Shown here: piece by piece, positions 7,506 to 13,502 of the stretch
Position numbering within the stretch: position 1 is the first letter of the stretch
Layout of the letters: the number at the start of each line of letters is the position of its first letter
The notes under the pieces: generated by a model
Databases searched by the model: none
What the model was told of the DNA's origin: nothing
What the model saw: the letters and a program-made list of their open reading frames with translations, nothing else
NCBI GenBank assembly: GCA_964582375.1
Contig: CAZORL010000032.1
Coordinates: 1 to 18,983, forward strand
Direction: 5' to 3'
Origin: CAKSQF01 sp964582375
GTDB lineage: Bacteria > Bacillota > Clostridia > Oscillospirales > CAG-272
Length of the DNA stretch: 18,983 nucleotides
Position numbers and translations under genes: made by a program

Positions 7506-8288
7506 ATGAAACCGAACACCAATCGCAAGGCACTGATCGTTATGGCGGGCACGCTGATCGTTTTGCTTATTGCCGCAGTTGTTTTGCTGTCATTTATTAT
7601 CGTCTCGCTTACAAGCGAAAAGAGCGATCCGCCGCAGACCTCGTCACAAAGCACGGGCACACCTACGGGAGGCTTTTCGCCGCCCGTTACGTCCACATCG
7701 TCTGTTACGACGACCTATCCCGATCCGCTCGCGACAACAACGCTCACCCCGACGACGAGCATGCAAAAGCCTGTTGTTTCGACCGATGCAAAGCCGGCTG
7801 TCACGACGACCGCAAAGCCGTCTGTCACAATGCCCGGCAAAGATGATTACACCTACGCACCGACCGTTTCGGAAACCGAGACGGTGACAAGAGATAACGG
7901 ATCGATCGTCAAGAAGGGTGCATTTACCGGTGGCTCGGACGCCAGGGTCTTCCTCCGCATTGAATGGGAGGCAGAATACGCCGATCCGTCGGCAACCACC
8001 GTTAAGCTGACCGTCAGAGTGTGCGTTCAGAGCCACAGCATAGGCGTTATCGCACGTCCCGGCGGAATGCTCTCGATCGGCGGCGCATCGACCACATTTA
8101 CAAGCCCTGCCATCTTCCATGAGAGCAACGATATCCATGTGTCCCAGCTTTACTCGCGCACCGTTACCCTGACCAAGAAATCTTCCGCACCGCTTGAGGT
8201 CGATATTGATGCGGCATGGAATTTCAGGGGCGTTTATTCGGGTATACCGATCGATTGGCTGACCGCCGAGGGAACGATAGAGGTCTGA
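7506..8288 (+). CDS. Membrane-anchored protein with Thr/Pro-rich linker and C-terminal beta-domain
   Basis: A 260-residue protein of unknown function. A basic N-terminus precedes one strong transmembrane helix (about 9-35). A low-complexity Ser/Thr/Pro linker (about 40-118, rich in VTTT and KPxVTT) should span the wall and may be O-glycosylated. A compact C-terminal domain (about 120-260) has alternating hydrophobic segments typical of a beta-sandwich (RVFLRIEWEAEY, VKLTVRVCVQSHS, LEVDIDAAWNF, and IEV at the end). The likely topology is N-terminus inside with the domain outside. I do not recognise the family; AAWNFRGVYSG and IDWLTAEG are usable search tags. It lies 63 bases after the GpsA-like gene with no terminator between, so they may be cotranscribed. 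A GAAAGGAA site lies about 14 bases before the ATG, a slightly long spacing. Confidence 0.75.
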   Translation: MKPNTNRKALIVMAGTLIVLLIAAVVLLSFIIVSLTSEKSDPPQTSSQSTGTPTGGFSPPVTSTSSVTTTYPDPLATTTLTPTTSMQKPVVSTDAKPAVTTTAKPSVTMPGKDDYTYAPTVSETETVTRDNGSIVKKGAFTGGSDARVFLRIEWEAEYADPSATTVKLTVRVCVQSHSIGVIARPGGMLSIGGASTTFTSPAIFHESNDIHVSQLYSRTVTLTKKSSAPLEVDIDAAWNFRGVYSGIPIDWLTAEGTIEV

Positions 8289-8292
8289 GTCG

Positions 8293-8325
8293 AGAAATAT
8301 ATCCCTGATTTCTTGTTAATTTTTT
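8293..8325 (+). terminator. Weak possible terminator after the anchored protein
   Basis: A 6-bp stem, AGAAAT (8293-8298) with ATTTCT (8308-8313) and a 9-base loop, is followed by a T-rich tract (8320-8325). It is weak and AT-rich, so termination here is uncertain. Confidence 0.3.
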
Positions 8326-8345
8326 GTAAACAATCAAAAAAACGT

Positions 8346-8373
8346 TTGCAATTTTTGCACAGTATGGTATAAT
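8346..8373 (+). promoter_or_regulatory. rpsO promoter
   Basis: TTGCAA (8346-8351) and TATAAT (8368-8373) are 16 bases apart, with an extended -10 TGG. This is a strong sigma-A type promoter. It gives a leader of about 110 bases before rpsO. Confidence 0.8.
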
Positions 8374-8379
8374 ATTAGC

Positions 8380-8449
8380 CGTATGCCGCCCGTGCGGATA
8401 CGATCGCAGACTCGGAGATCGGCATCTCACCGAGCCACCCCTTAGTCTG
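8380..8449 (+). promoter_or_regulatory. Structured rpsO leader, candidate S15 autoregulatory RNA
   Basis: Two nested-looking hairpins occupy the leader. The first is CGTAT-G-CCGC (8380-8389) pairing with GCGG-ATACG (8394-8402) around CCGT. The second has an outer stem CAGACT (8407-8412) with AGTCTG (8444-8449) enclosing an inner stem GAGAT (8415-8419) with ATCTC (8424-8428). S15 represses its own synthesis in several phyla through unrelated leader folds, so a structured leader here is expected in kind. This particular fold is my own reading and has no covariation support. Confidence 0.5.
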
Positions 8450-8491
8450 ACGAAATAGAAATACGAGAAAGAAAAACATGAGGTGAAAGAA

Positions 8492-8758
8492 ATGCTTAAC
8501 AAAGAAGTAAAGACCGAAATCATCGAGACTTACGCAACACACGAGGGTGACACAGGCTCGCCCGAGGTACAGATCGCCGTTCTCACCAAGAGAATTGCCG
8601 ACCTCACCGAGCACCTGAAACTCAACCACAATGACCACCACTCTCGCCGCGGTCTTCTTAAGATGGTAGGTAAGCGCCGCAATCTTCTGAACTATCTCCA
8701 GAAGAAGGACATCAATCGCTACCGCGCCATCGTTGAGAAGCTCGGTCTCAGAAAGTAA
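8492..8758 (+). CDS. rpsO: 30S ribosomal protein S15
   Basis: An 88-residue protein matching S15 along its whole length. It has the TGSPEVQIAVLTKRI block, LTEHLKLNHNDHHSRRGLL with the conserved DHHSRRGL core that contacts the 16S rRNA three-way junction, and VGKRRNLLNYL to the C-terminus. S15 is a primary binder that nucleates the platform of the 30S subunit. The start at ATG 8492 is chosen because AGGTGA (8481-8486) gives normal spacing and the protein then matches the family length; an in-frame GTG at 8483 overlaps that site. It is followed by its own terminator and then pnp, the usual bacterial order. Confidence 0.97.
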   Translation: MLNKEVKTEIIETYATHEGDTGSPEVQIAVLTKRIADLTEHLKLNHNDHHSRRGLLKMVGKRRNLLNYLQKKDINRYRAIVEKLGLRK

Positions 8759-8771
8759 GAAATTCTCACTC

Positions 8772-8801
8772 GAAAATGCCATGCCCGCGCATGGCATTTT
8801 C
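8772..8801 (+). terminator. rpsO terminator
   Basis: A 13-bp perfect stem (8772-8784 with 8789-8801, loop CCGC) lies 13 bases past the rpsO stop, ending in TTTTC. A-tract and T-tract on either side make it usable on both strands. It separates rpsO from pnp at least in part; in other bacteria the two are partly cotranscribed. Confidence 0.8.
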
Positions 8802-8839
8802 AAGAGAGTGGGGCAAATTCAGGACAATGTACCGTGAAA

Positions 8840-8909
8840 GAGCGGAATATGAATAATGAATGTCCGCCGTCGGACAGAGGACGGTCGTTCACTATTCACT
8901 ATTCTGCTC
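8840..8909. repeat. Imperfect 70-bp hairpin element with TGAATA/TATTCA repeats
   Basis: The left arm (8840-8860) and right arm (8888-8909) pair with a few mismatches and one bulge: GAGC, GAATA, TGAATA and TGAA blocks match in order. An inner perfect hairpin TGTCCG-CCGT-CGGACA (8861-8876) sits between. The right arm carries the heptamer ATTCACT in tandem. No open frame crosses it. It resembles a small REP- or MITE-like palindromic element, or a processing hairpin in the pnp leader. Confidence 0.55.
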
Positions 8910-8933
8910 CGCGGTAAAGTATAAATTTCATAC

Positions 8934-8939
8934 TATAAT
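8934..8939 (+). promoter_or_regulatory. Possible pnp -10 box
   Basis: A perfect TATAAT lies 23 bases before the pnp ATG, but no acceptable -35 is seen 16-18 bases upstream, and the transcript start would fall almost on the ribosome binding site (GGAGG, 8949-8953). It may be functional or chance; pnp may instead depend on readthrough from rpsO. Confidence 0.25.
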
Positions 8940-8962
8940 TTACAAAACGGAGGATTTTTGTT

Positions 8963-11167
8963 ATGGCAATGTCCAAGCAAATGGAATTCAAAAACTACAA
9001 GGTCTATGAGACCACACTCGCAGGTCGCCCCCTGGTCGTTGAGACCGGCAAGATGGCAGGACTTGCAAACGGCTCTTGCCTCATTCGATATGGCGAGACC
9101 TGCATTCTCGCAACTGCGACAGCATCGGCAAAGCCTCGTGACGGCATCGATTTTCTTCCCCTTTCGGTCGATTTTGACGAGCGTCTTTACGCTGTCGGCA
9201 GAATCCCCGGCGGATATCTTCGCCGCGAGGGCAAGCCTTCCGAAAAGGCTGTTCTGACAAGCCGTGTTATCGACCGTCCTACACGTCCGCTTTTCCCGAA
9301 GGATCTGCGCAATGATGTTTCGATCGTTCTCACGACACTTGCCGTTGACTATGACTGTTCTCCCGAGATCACCGCAATGCTCGGCTCGTCGATCGCACTC
9401 TCCATCTCGGATATTCCGTGGAACGGACCGATCGCAGGCGTTTTCGTCGGACTTGTAGACGGCGAGATCGTTATCAACCCCACTCAGGAGCAGAGAAAGC
9501 ACAGCGATCTCGAGTTGACCGTTGCCGGTACTACCGAGAAGGTCGTTATGATCGAGGCAGGCGCAAACGAAGTTCCCGATGATATTATGTTCGATGCAAT
9601 CATGAAGGCACACGAGGAGATCAAGGTTCTCTGCGCATTCATTAAGGGCATCGTTGCCGAGATCGGCAAGCCCAAGTTCTCTTACCCCTCGGGCGAGCTT
9701 GATCACGATATGTTTGACAAGATCTTCGCATTCTGCGAGGCTGATGTCATGAACGCCATGGACACCGACGACAAGACCGTCCGCGACGCTCGCATGGTTC
9801 CGATCCAGGACGCTATCCTTGAAAAGTTTGGCGACGAGTACGAGGGACTCGATGTTATGATGCCCGAACTCGTTTACAAGATCCAGAAAAAGATCGTTCG
9901 CCGCTGGCTGCTCGAGGATAAAAAGCGTGTTGACGGCAGATCGATGGACGAGATCCGCCCGCTCGCCGCTGAGGTAGGTTTCCTTCCTCGCGTGCACGGC
10001 TCGGGTATGTTCACCAGAGGTCAGACTCAGGTCATGACCATCTGTACTCTCGGAACGATCGACGATGCACAGGAACTTGACACCATCGATGAAGAGAAGT
10101 CCAAGCGTTATATGCACCATTACAATATGCCCGGCTACTCTACCGGCGAGGCTAAATCGACAAGATCGCCCGGACGCCGCGAGATCGGTCACGGTGCGCT
10201 TGCTGAACGCTCGCTCGTTCCGGTTCTCCCCTCTGTCGAGGAGTTCCCCTACGCAATGAGACTTGTTTCCGAGGTCATCTCTTCCAACGGCTCGACCTCT
10301 CAGGCATCGGTCTGCGGCTCGACACTCGCACTTATGGATGCGGGCGTGCCGATCAAAGCACCGGTCGCAGGCATCTCCTGCGGACTTATCACCGCCGAGG
10401 ACGGAAGCTGGGATACGATGATCGATATCCAGGGCGTTGAGGACTTCTACGGCGATATGGACTTCAAGGTCGCAGGTACTCATAAGGGTATTACTTCCAT
10501 TCAGATGGACCTTAAGATCGACGGACTCACCCCCGAGATCATCAAATCGGCATTCGAAAAGACCCATAAGGGCAGAGATTATATCATCGACGAGATCATC
10601 CTCAAGGCTATCCCCGGTCCTCGCGAAGAGGTATCGAAGTACGCTCCCAAGCTGATCACCATGCACATCAAGACCGAGAAGATCCGCGAGGTCATCGGTA
10701 AGGGCGGCGAGGTCATTCAGCGTATCACTGCCGAGAGCGGCGCGAAGATCGATATCGAGGAAGACGGCACGATATATATTGCCGCTGTTGACGCAGAGAG
10801 CGGACTTAAGGCTAAGGCTGCGATAGACGCCATCTGCTTCGAGCCTGAGGTCGGTGCTGTCTATACCGGCAAGGTCACACGCATCATCCCGATCGGCGCG
10901 TTCGTTGAATTCGCACCCGGCAAAGAGGGCATGTGCCACATCAAGGATCTTTCCAATCAGTTCGTTGAAAAGGTCGAGGATGTCGTAAATGAGGGCGATG
11001 AGATCACTGTTAAGTTTATGGGCATCGACGAAAAGGGCAGATTTAACCTCTCTCGTAAGGCACTTCTCCCCAAGGTCGAAAATGACGACCGCGGCTCGCG
11101 TCCCGTCCGCGCAGATCGCGATGACTCGCGCAAGCCCCGCAAGAAGTTCTTCGATAAGAAAGACTAA
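8963..11167 (+). CDS. pnp: Polyribonucleotide nucleotidyltransferase (PNPase)
   Basis: A 734-residue 3'-5' exoribonuclease that degrades RNA using phosphate and can add tails in reverse. The domain order is canonical: first RNase PH domain (about 15-230), helical linker (about 250-330), second RNase PH domain (about 335-560) with the phosphate-binding GSTSQASVCGSTLALMD from 443 and the acidic GDMDFK at 497-502, KH domain with GKGG at 579-582, S1 domain (about 631-700, GAFVEFAPGKEGMCHIKDLS), and a basic charged tail ending KKFFDKKD. Length fits the family (700-740). The start at ATG 8963 follows GGAGG by 9 bases; ATG two codons later is an alternative. A strong terminator follows. PNPase is often autoregulated through RNase III cleavage of a leader hairpin in enterics; a hairpin element is present upstream here, but that link is only a guess. 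Confidence 0.97.
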   Translation: MAMSKQMEFKNYKVYETTLAGRPLVVETGKMAGLANGSCLIRYGETCILATATASAKPRDGIDFLPLSVDFDERLYAVGRIPGGYLRREGKPSEKAVLTSRVIDRPTRPLFPKDLRNDVSIVLTTLAVDYDCSPEITAMLGSSIALSISDIPWNGPIAGVFVGLVDGEIVINPTQEQRKHSDLELTVAGTTEKVVMIEAGANEVPDDIMFDAIMKAHEEIKVLCAFIKGIVAEIGKPKFSYPSGELDHDMFDKIFAFCEADVMNAMDTDDKTVRDARMVPIQDAILEKFGDEYEGLDVMMPELVYKIQKKIVRRWLLEDKKRVDGRSMDEIRPLAAEVGFLPRVHGSGMFTRGQTQVMTICTLGTIDDAQELDTIDEEKSKRYMHHYNMPGYSTGEAKSTRSPGRREIGHGALAERSLVPVLPSVEEFPYAMRLVSEVISSNGSTSQASVCGSTLALMDAGVPIKAPVAGISCGLITAEDGSWDTMIDIQGVEDFYGDMDFKVAGTHKGITSIQMDLKIDGLTPEIIKSAFEKTHKGRDYIIDEIILKAIPGPREEVSKYAPKLITMHIKTEKIREVIGKGGEVIQRITAESGAKIDIEEDGTIYIAAVDAESGLKAKAAIDAICFEPEVGAVYTGKVTRIIPIGAFVEFAPGKEGMCHIKDLSNQFVEKVEDVVNEGDEITVKFMGIDEKGRFNLSRKALLPKVENDDRGSRPVRADRDDSRKPRKKFFDKKD

Positions 11168-11188
11168 TGAATTTCGAATAAAGCAATA

Positions 11189-11224
11189 AAAAATGATCTC
11201 CCGATCGGTTGGGAGATCATTTTT
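11189..11224 (+). terminator. pnp terminator
   Basis: A 14-bp perfect stem (11189-11202 with 11211-11224; loop GATCGGTT) starts with an A run and ends in TTTTT, 21 bases after the pnp stop. It is a canonical intrinsic terminator. Confidence 0.92.
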
Positions 11225-11296
11225 CGTGTAATAACTCGACTGTCCGCGTCATAAAGTAGATTGATAAAAAAACTGATCAAACTCGGACGGTGCACC

Positions 11297-11698
11297 ATGA
11301 ATCGAAAAAATATCGCAGTAAAAAATATTCTTGTCTCGACACTGCTTTCGCTTGCAATATCCGCGGGGCTTATTTTAGCATCTTCTATGCTCGCCTATCG
11401 CATGCCCGACCCGGATAAGGTTGCAACACCGCTCGGGATATCGACACTTGTTGTATCATTTGCCGTTTGCGGCATTGTATCGGGATTGATCTGTCAAAAC
11501 AAGGTCGAGATCGTACTGTCAAGCGTTTCCTTTGCCGCTCCGCAGGCGATCATGTCGCTTGCACTCGGAGACGGCAAGCCGATCACGATCATGGCATCGT
11601 CGGCACTTTCGTTTGCTGTCGGTTGGCTGATCTTGAACGGACGATCAAACAAAAGACATGCAAAAAGATCAAAAAGATATTATAAGGGCAGACTTTAG
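11297..11698 (+). CDS. Small four-helix membrane protein (TIGR04086-like)
   Basis: A 133-residue integral membrane protein with four hydrophobic segments at about 10-33, 48-67, 70-90 and 96-114, a short cytoplasmic-type N-terminus and a strongly basic tail (NKRHAKRSKRYYKGRL). Size, helix number and Clostridia context suggest the uncharacterised TIGR04086 family; this is by impression, not by a diagnostic motif. The start at ATG 11297 has only a weak CGGACGG site; a TTG at 11261 in the same frame is an alternative that adds 12 residues. Its TAG stop overlaps the TAA stop of the convergent lipoprotein gene. No clear promoter is visible in the 70 bases after the pnp terminator. Confidence 0.7.
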   Translation: MNRKNIAVKNILVSTLLSLAISAGLILASSMLAYRMPDPDKVATPLGISTLVVSFAVCGIVSGLICQNKVEIVLSSVSFAAPQAIMSLALGDGKPITIMASSALSFAVGWLILNGRSNKRHAKRSKRYYKGRL

Positions 11699-12315
11699 AC
11701 CTGCGGCTCGTTCCAATCGGTGTGCGAGAGCGTCCCGATCGATGTTATCGGCAGAGTGACCTCGGGCAGGGTCGTCACGGGTGCGAGCGTTGTGATCGGC
11801 GTCGGGATCGTCGTGACGATCGATGTTGTCGGCATCGTTATCGTCGTGACCGGCGGCAGAGGTATCGTGGTCGTCGGCACGCTCACAGTCGTGACCACGG
11901 GAGGCGTCGTCGTTTGCGGGACGGTCACCGGGGGTATCGTTGTCACAATGGGCATCGTTGTCACAACGGGCGGCAGAGTGGTCTCGGGTTTTGTCTCAGA
12001 GCTTTTCGGACGTGTTGTTGTGGTGGTGACTTTTGGAGTTGTCGTTGTCGAAGCGGTTGTCGTTGTCACGATCGGAGCGGTCGTTGTTTCGATACCGCCG
12101 ATTGTCGTCACGGGCAGAGCCGTCGTCACACCGAGGGTGGTCGTTGTCGGACTGCCGCTTGTGATCATGATCGTAGTATTTGTCGGAGCGTTTGTTGATG
12201 TCACATTAAGTACCGTGATGTCGCTTTGACCGTTGTCAGTACATGCGGACAAGAATATCGAGCCGATCAGCAGAGCACCTGCAGCGGCTGAACAAAGGAT
12301 GAATGCTTTTTTCAT
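11695..12315 (-). CDS. Thr-rich low-complexity lipoprotein
   Basis: A 206-residue predicted lipoprotein. The signal peptide ends in LSAC (Cys25). From about 38 to 190 it is almost entirely Thr, Pro, Val and Ile in loose repeats of the type PxVTTxP, with one charged break (RPKSSETKPETT) near 102-113. The tail is SHTDWNEPQV. No catalytic domain is present, so the mature protein is probably an extended, perhaps glycosylated, spacer or mucin-like surface protein. The start at 12315 is chosen over a longer reading (from 12438) because it gives a clean signal peptide after AGGATC, and because the longer form would begin upstream of the promoter. It is transcribed alone from a strong promoter and converges on the small membrane protein gene, overlapping its stop by four bases. 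Confidence 0.75.
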   Translation of the reverse strand: MKKAFILCSAAAGALLIGSIFLSACTDNGQSDITVLNVTSTNAPTNTTIMITSGSPTTTTLGVTTALPVTTIGGIETTTAPIVTTTTASTTTTPKVTTTTTRPKSSETKPETTLPPVVTTMPIVTTIPPVTVPQTTTPPVVTTVSVPTTTIPLPPVTTITMPTTSIVTTIPTPITTLAPVTTLPEVTLPITSIGTLSHTDWNEPQV

Positions 12316-12355
12316 GTGTGATCCTGCTTTTTGATTGTTTTTTTTGATACCATAT

Positions 12356-12384
12356 ATTTTATCACCTATTTTGAAAAAAGTCAA
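12356..12384 (-). promoter_or_regulatory. Promoter of the Thr-rich lipoprotein
   Basis: On the minus strand, TTGACT (12379-12384) and TAAAAT (12356-12361) are 17 bases apart with an extended TGA. This is a near-consensus sigma-A promoter, about 40 bases before the chosen start. Confidence 0.82.
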
Positions 12385-12403
12385 GATATTTTTGATAAAA
12401 CCC

Positions 12404-12432
12404 TTTACAAATGCGAATAAATATGGTAAAAT
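12404..12432 (+). promoter_or_regulatory. Promoter of the small ORF and rsuA
   Basis: TTTACA (12404-12409) and TAAAAT (12427-12432) are 17 bases apart with an extended TGG. It is back to back with the lipoprotein promoter, the two -35 boxes lying 20 bases apart, so one bound regulator could affect both. Confidence 0.75.
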
Positions 12433-12482
12433 CAACACAGGCTTGTGACAGATCTGATAAAAACCAAAGGACGGTGTCTTAT

Positions 12483-12575
12483 TTGGGTTTTTTGCGCTCG
12501 TTCGGTCTCGGATTTTCGATCATGCTCGGATTGATCGCGCTCTGCGTGATCGTCGTGTATATTTACTTTCTGTGA
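12483..12575 (+). CDS. Possible 30-residue single-helix membrane peptide
   Basis: A short frame starting at TTG 12483 (or GTG 12474) and stopping at TGA 12573-12575. It encodes a basic/aromatic start (GFLRSFGLG) followed by one strongly hydrophobic helix (FSIMLGLIALCVIVVYIYFL in two parts). AAAGGA at 12466-12471 could serve the TTG start at a slightly long spacing; the GTG is too close to it. It lies directly behind a good promoter and 22 bases before rsuA, whose ribosome binding site follows its stop. Composition looks like a real membrane peptide rather than chance, but the weak start leaves doubt. Confidence 0.45.
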   Translation: MGFLRSFGLGFSIMLGLIALCVIVVYIYFL

Positions 12576-12597
12576 TCGGTAAAAGGAGGTGTTCGCT

Positions 12598-13311
12598 CTG
12601 AGACTTGATAAATTTTTCGTTTTCGTCGGAAAGATGACCCGCTCCGAGGCGTCAAAGACAATAAGAGGCGGTGGCGTTGCGGTAGACGGCAAAAAGATCA
12701 CCGACCCTGCAACACATATCGACCCCGACAGACAGATCGTCTCCCTTTGCGGACAGACTGTCGTGTACAGAAAATTTACATATATTATGATGAATAAACC
12801 GAAGGGCGTCGTCTGCGCGACTGAGGATGGGGACAGAACGGTGATCGACCTCCTCCCCGAAGAGGAAAGACGCAGAGGACTTTTCCCCTGCGGCAGACTC
12901 GATAAAAATACGACCGGATTTGTCCTTGTCACCGATGACGGCACTCTGGCACACAGACTGCTCTCCCCGAACCACCATGTCGCAAAGGTCTATCGCTTTC
13001 TGCTCAAATTTCCGTTCTCGGATGACGATATCAGAACCCTCGAGTCGGGCGTCGAGCTTGACGGCTTTACCACATTGCCGTGCGAGATCAAGCGGTTGTC
13101 CGACAGGGAAGGCGAGATCACTCTGCGCGAGGGTAAATTCCATCAGATCAAGCGTATGTTCGAGTATGTGCATAACCGGGTCAGAGAGCTGACACGCATC
13201 TCTTTTGCCTCTCTGCCGCTCGATGCCTCCCTTGACCTCGGCAAATGGCGATATCTTGACGAAAACGAGATTTCGACCCTGTATAAGTGCGCCGATCTGC
13301 AAAAATCTTAA
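12598..13311 (+). CDS. rsuA: 16S rRNA pseudouridine synthase, RsuA type
   Basis: A 237-residue enzyme expected to convert U516 of 16S rRNA to pseudouridine. It has an N-terminal S4 RNA-binding domain (RLDKFF...SEASKTIRGGGVAVDGK), then MNKPKGVVCAT, the catalytic motif GRLDKNTTGFVLVTDDG with Asp102, and EGKFHQIKRMF near the C-terminus; the HQ-x-KRMF form favours RsuA over RluB/E/F. The family nearly always begins MRLDKF, and CTG at 12598 gives exactly this, 8 bases after AGGAGGT (12584-12589). From it the catalytic Asp is residue 102, the number known in E. coli RsuA. A GTG at 12589 in the same frame overlaps the ribosome binding site and would add three residues. It is probably cotranscribed with the short frame before it. 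Confidence 0.88.
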   Translation: MRLDKFFVFVGKMTRSEASKTIRGGGVAVDGKKITDPATHIDPDRQIVSLCGQTVVYRKFTYIMMNKPKGVVCATEDGDRTVIDLLPEEERRRGLFPCGRLDKNTTGFVLVTDDGTLAHRLLSPNHHVAKVYRFLLKFPFSDDDIRTLESGVELDGFTTLPCEIKRLSDREGEITLREGKFHQIKRMFEYVHNRVRELTRISFASLPLDASLDLGKWRYLDENEISTLYKCADLQKS

Positions 13312-13422
13312 TATATTAAATTGCGGCAAAAATCAAAGGCTCGAAAAAGGCAAAAAACAGCGAATTTTTGTCAGTGTTGCACAAAAAAATATTTTTAATT
13401 TTGTCGCTCAAACCACTATAAA

Positions 13423-13458
13423 TGTTCACAATTATCTGCTACAATATAATGCAGATAA
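13423..13458 (+). promoter_or_regulatory. Promoter of the MsmX-type gene with an inverted repeat around -10
   Basis: TATAAT at 13445-13450 has a poor -35 (TGTTCA at 13423-13428, 16-base spacer). An 8-bp perfect inverted repeat, TTATCTGC (13432-13439) and GCAGATAA (13451-13458), flanks the -10 box. The placement is that of an operator that would block polymerase. The 190-base gap otherwise holds AT-rich sequence with no convincing terminator for rsuA. Confidence 0.45.
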
Positions 13459-13502
13459 ATAATTTCGAAAATAGCGAGATTAAACAATCAGGAGGCTGTT
13501 AA

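Noticed and set aside
8933..10939. A 668-codon open frame on the minus strand opposite pnp
   Set aside because: It is an antisense shadow of pnp caused by codon bias; its translation has no recognisable domain and pnp is certain.
11720..12229. A Val-rich open frame on the plus strand opposite the Thr-rich lipoprotein
   Set aside because: It is the complement of ACN/GTN-type repeats; the minus-strand reading has the signal peptide, lipobox and promoter.
13381..13415. The AT-rich AAAAAATATTTTT region as an rsuA terminator
   Set aside because: It has only an AT hairpin without a GC core, so it is too weak to call.
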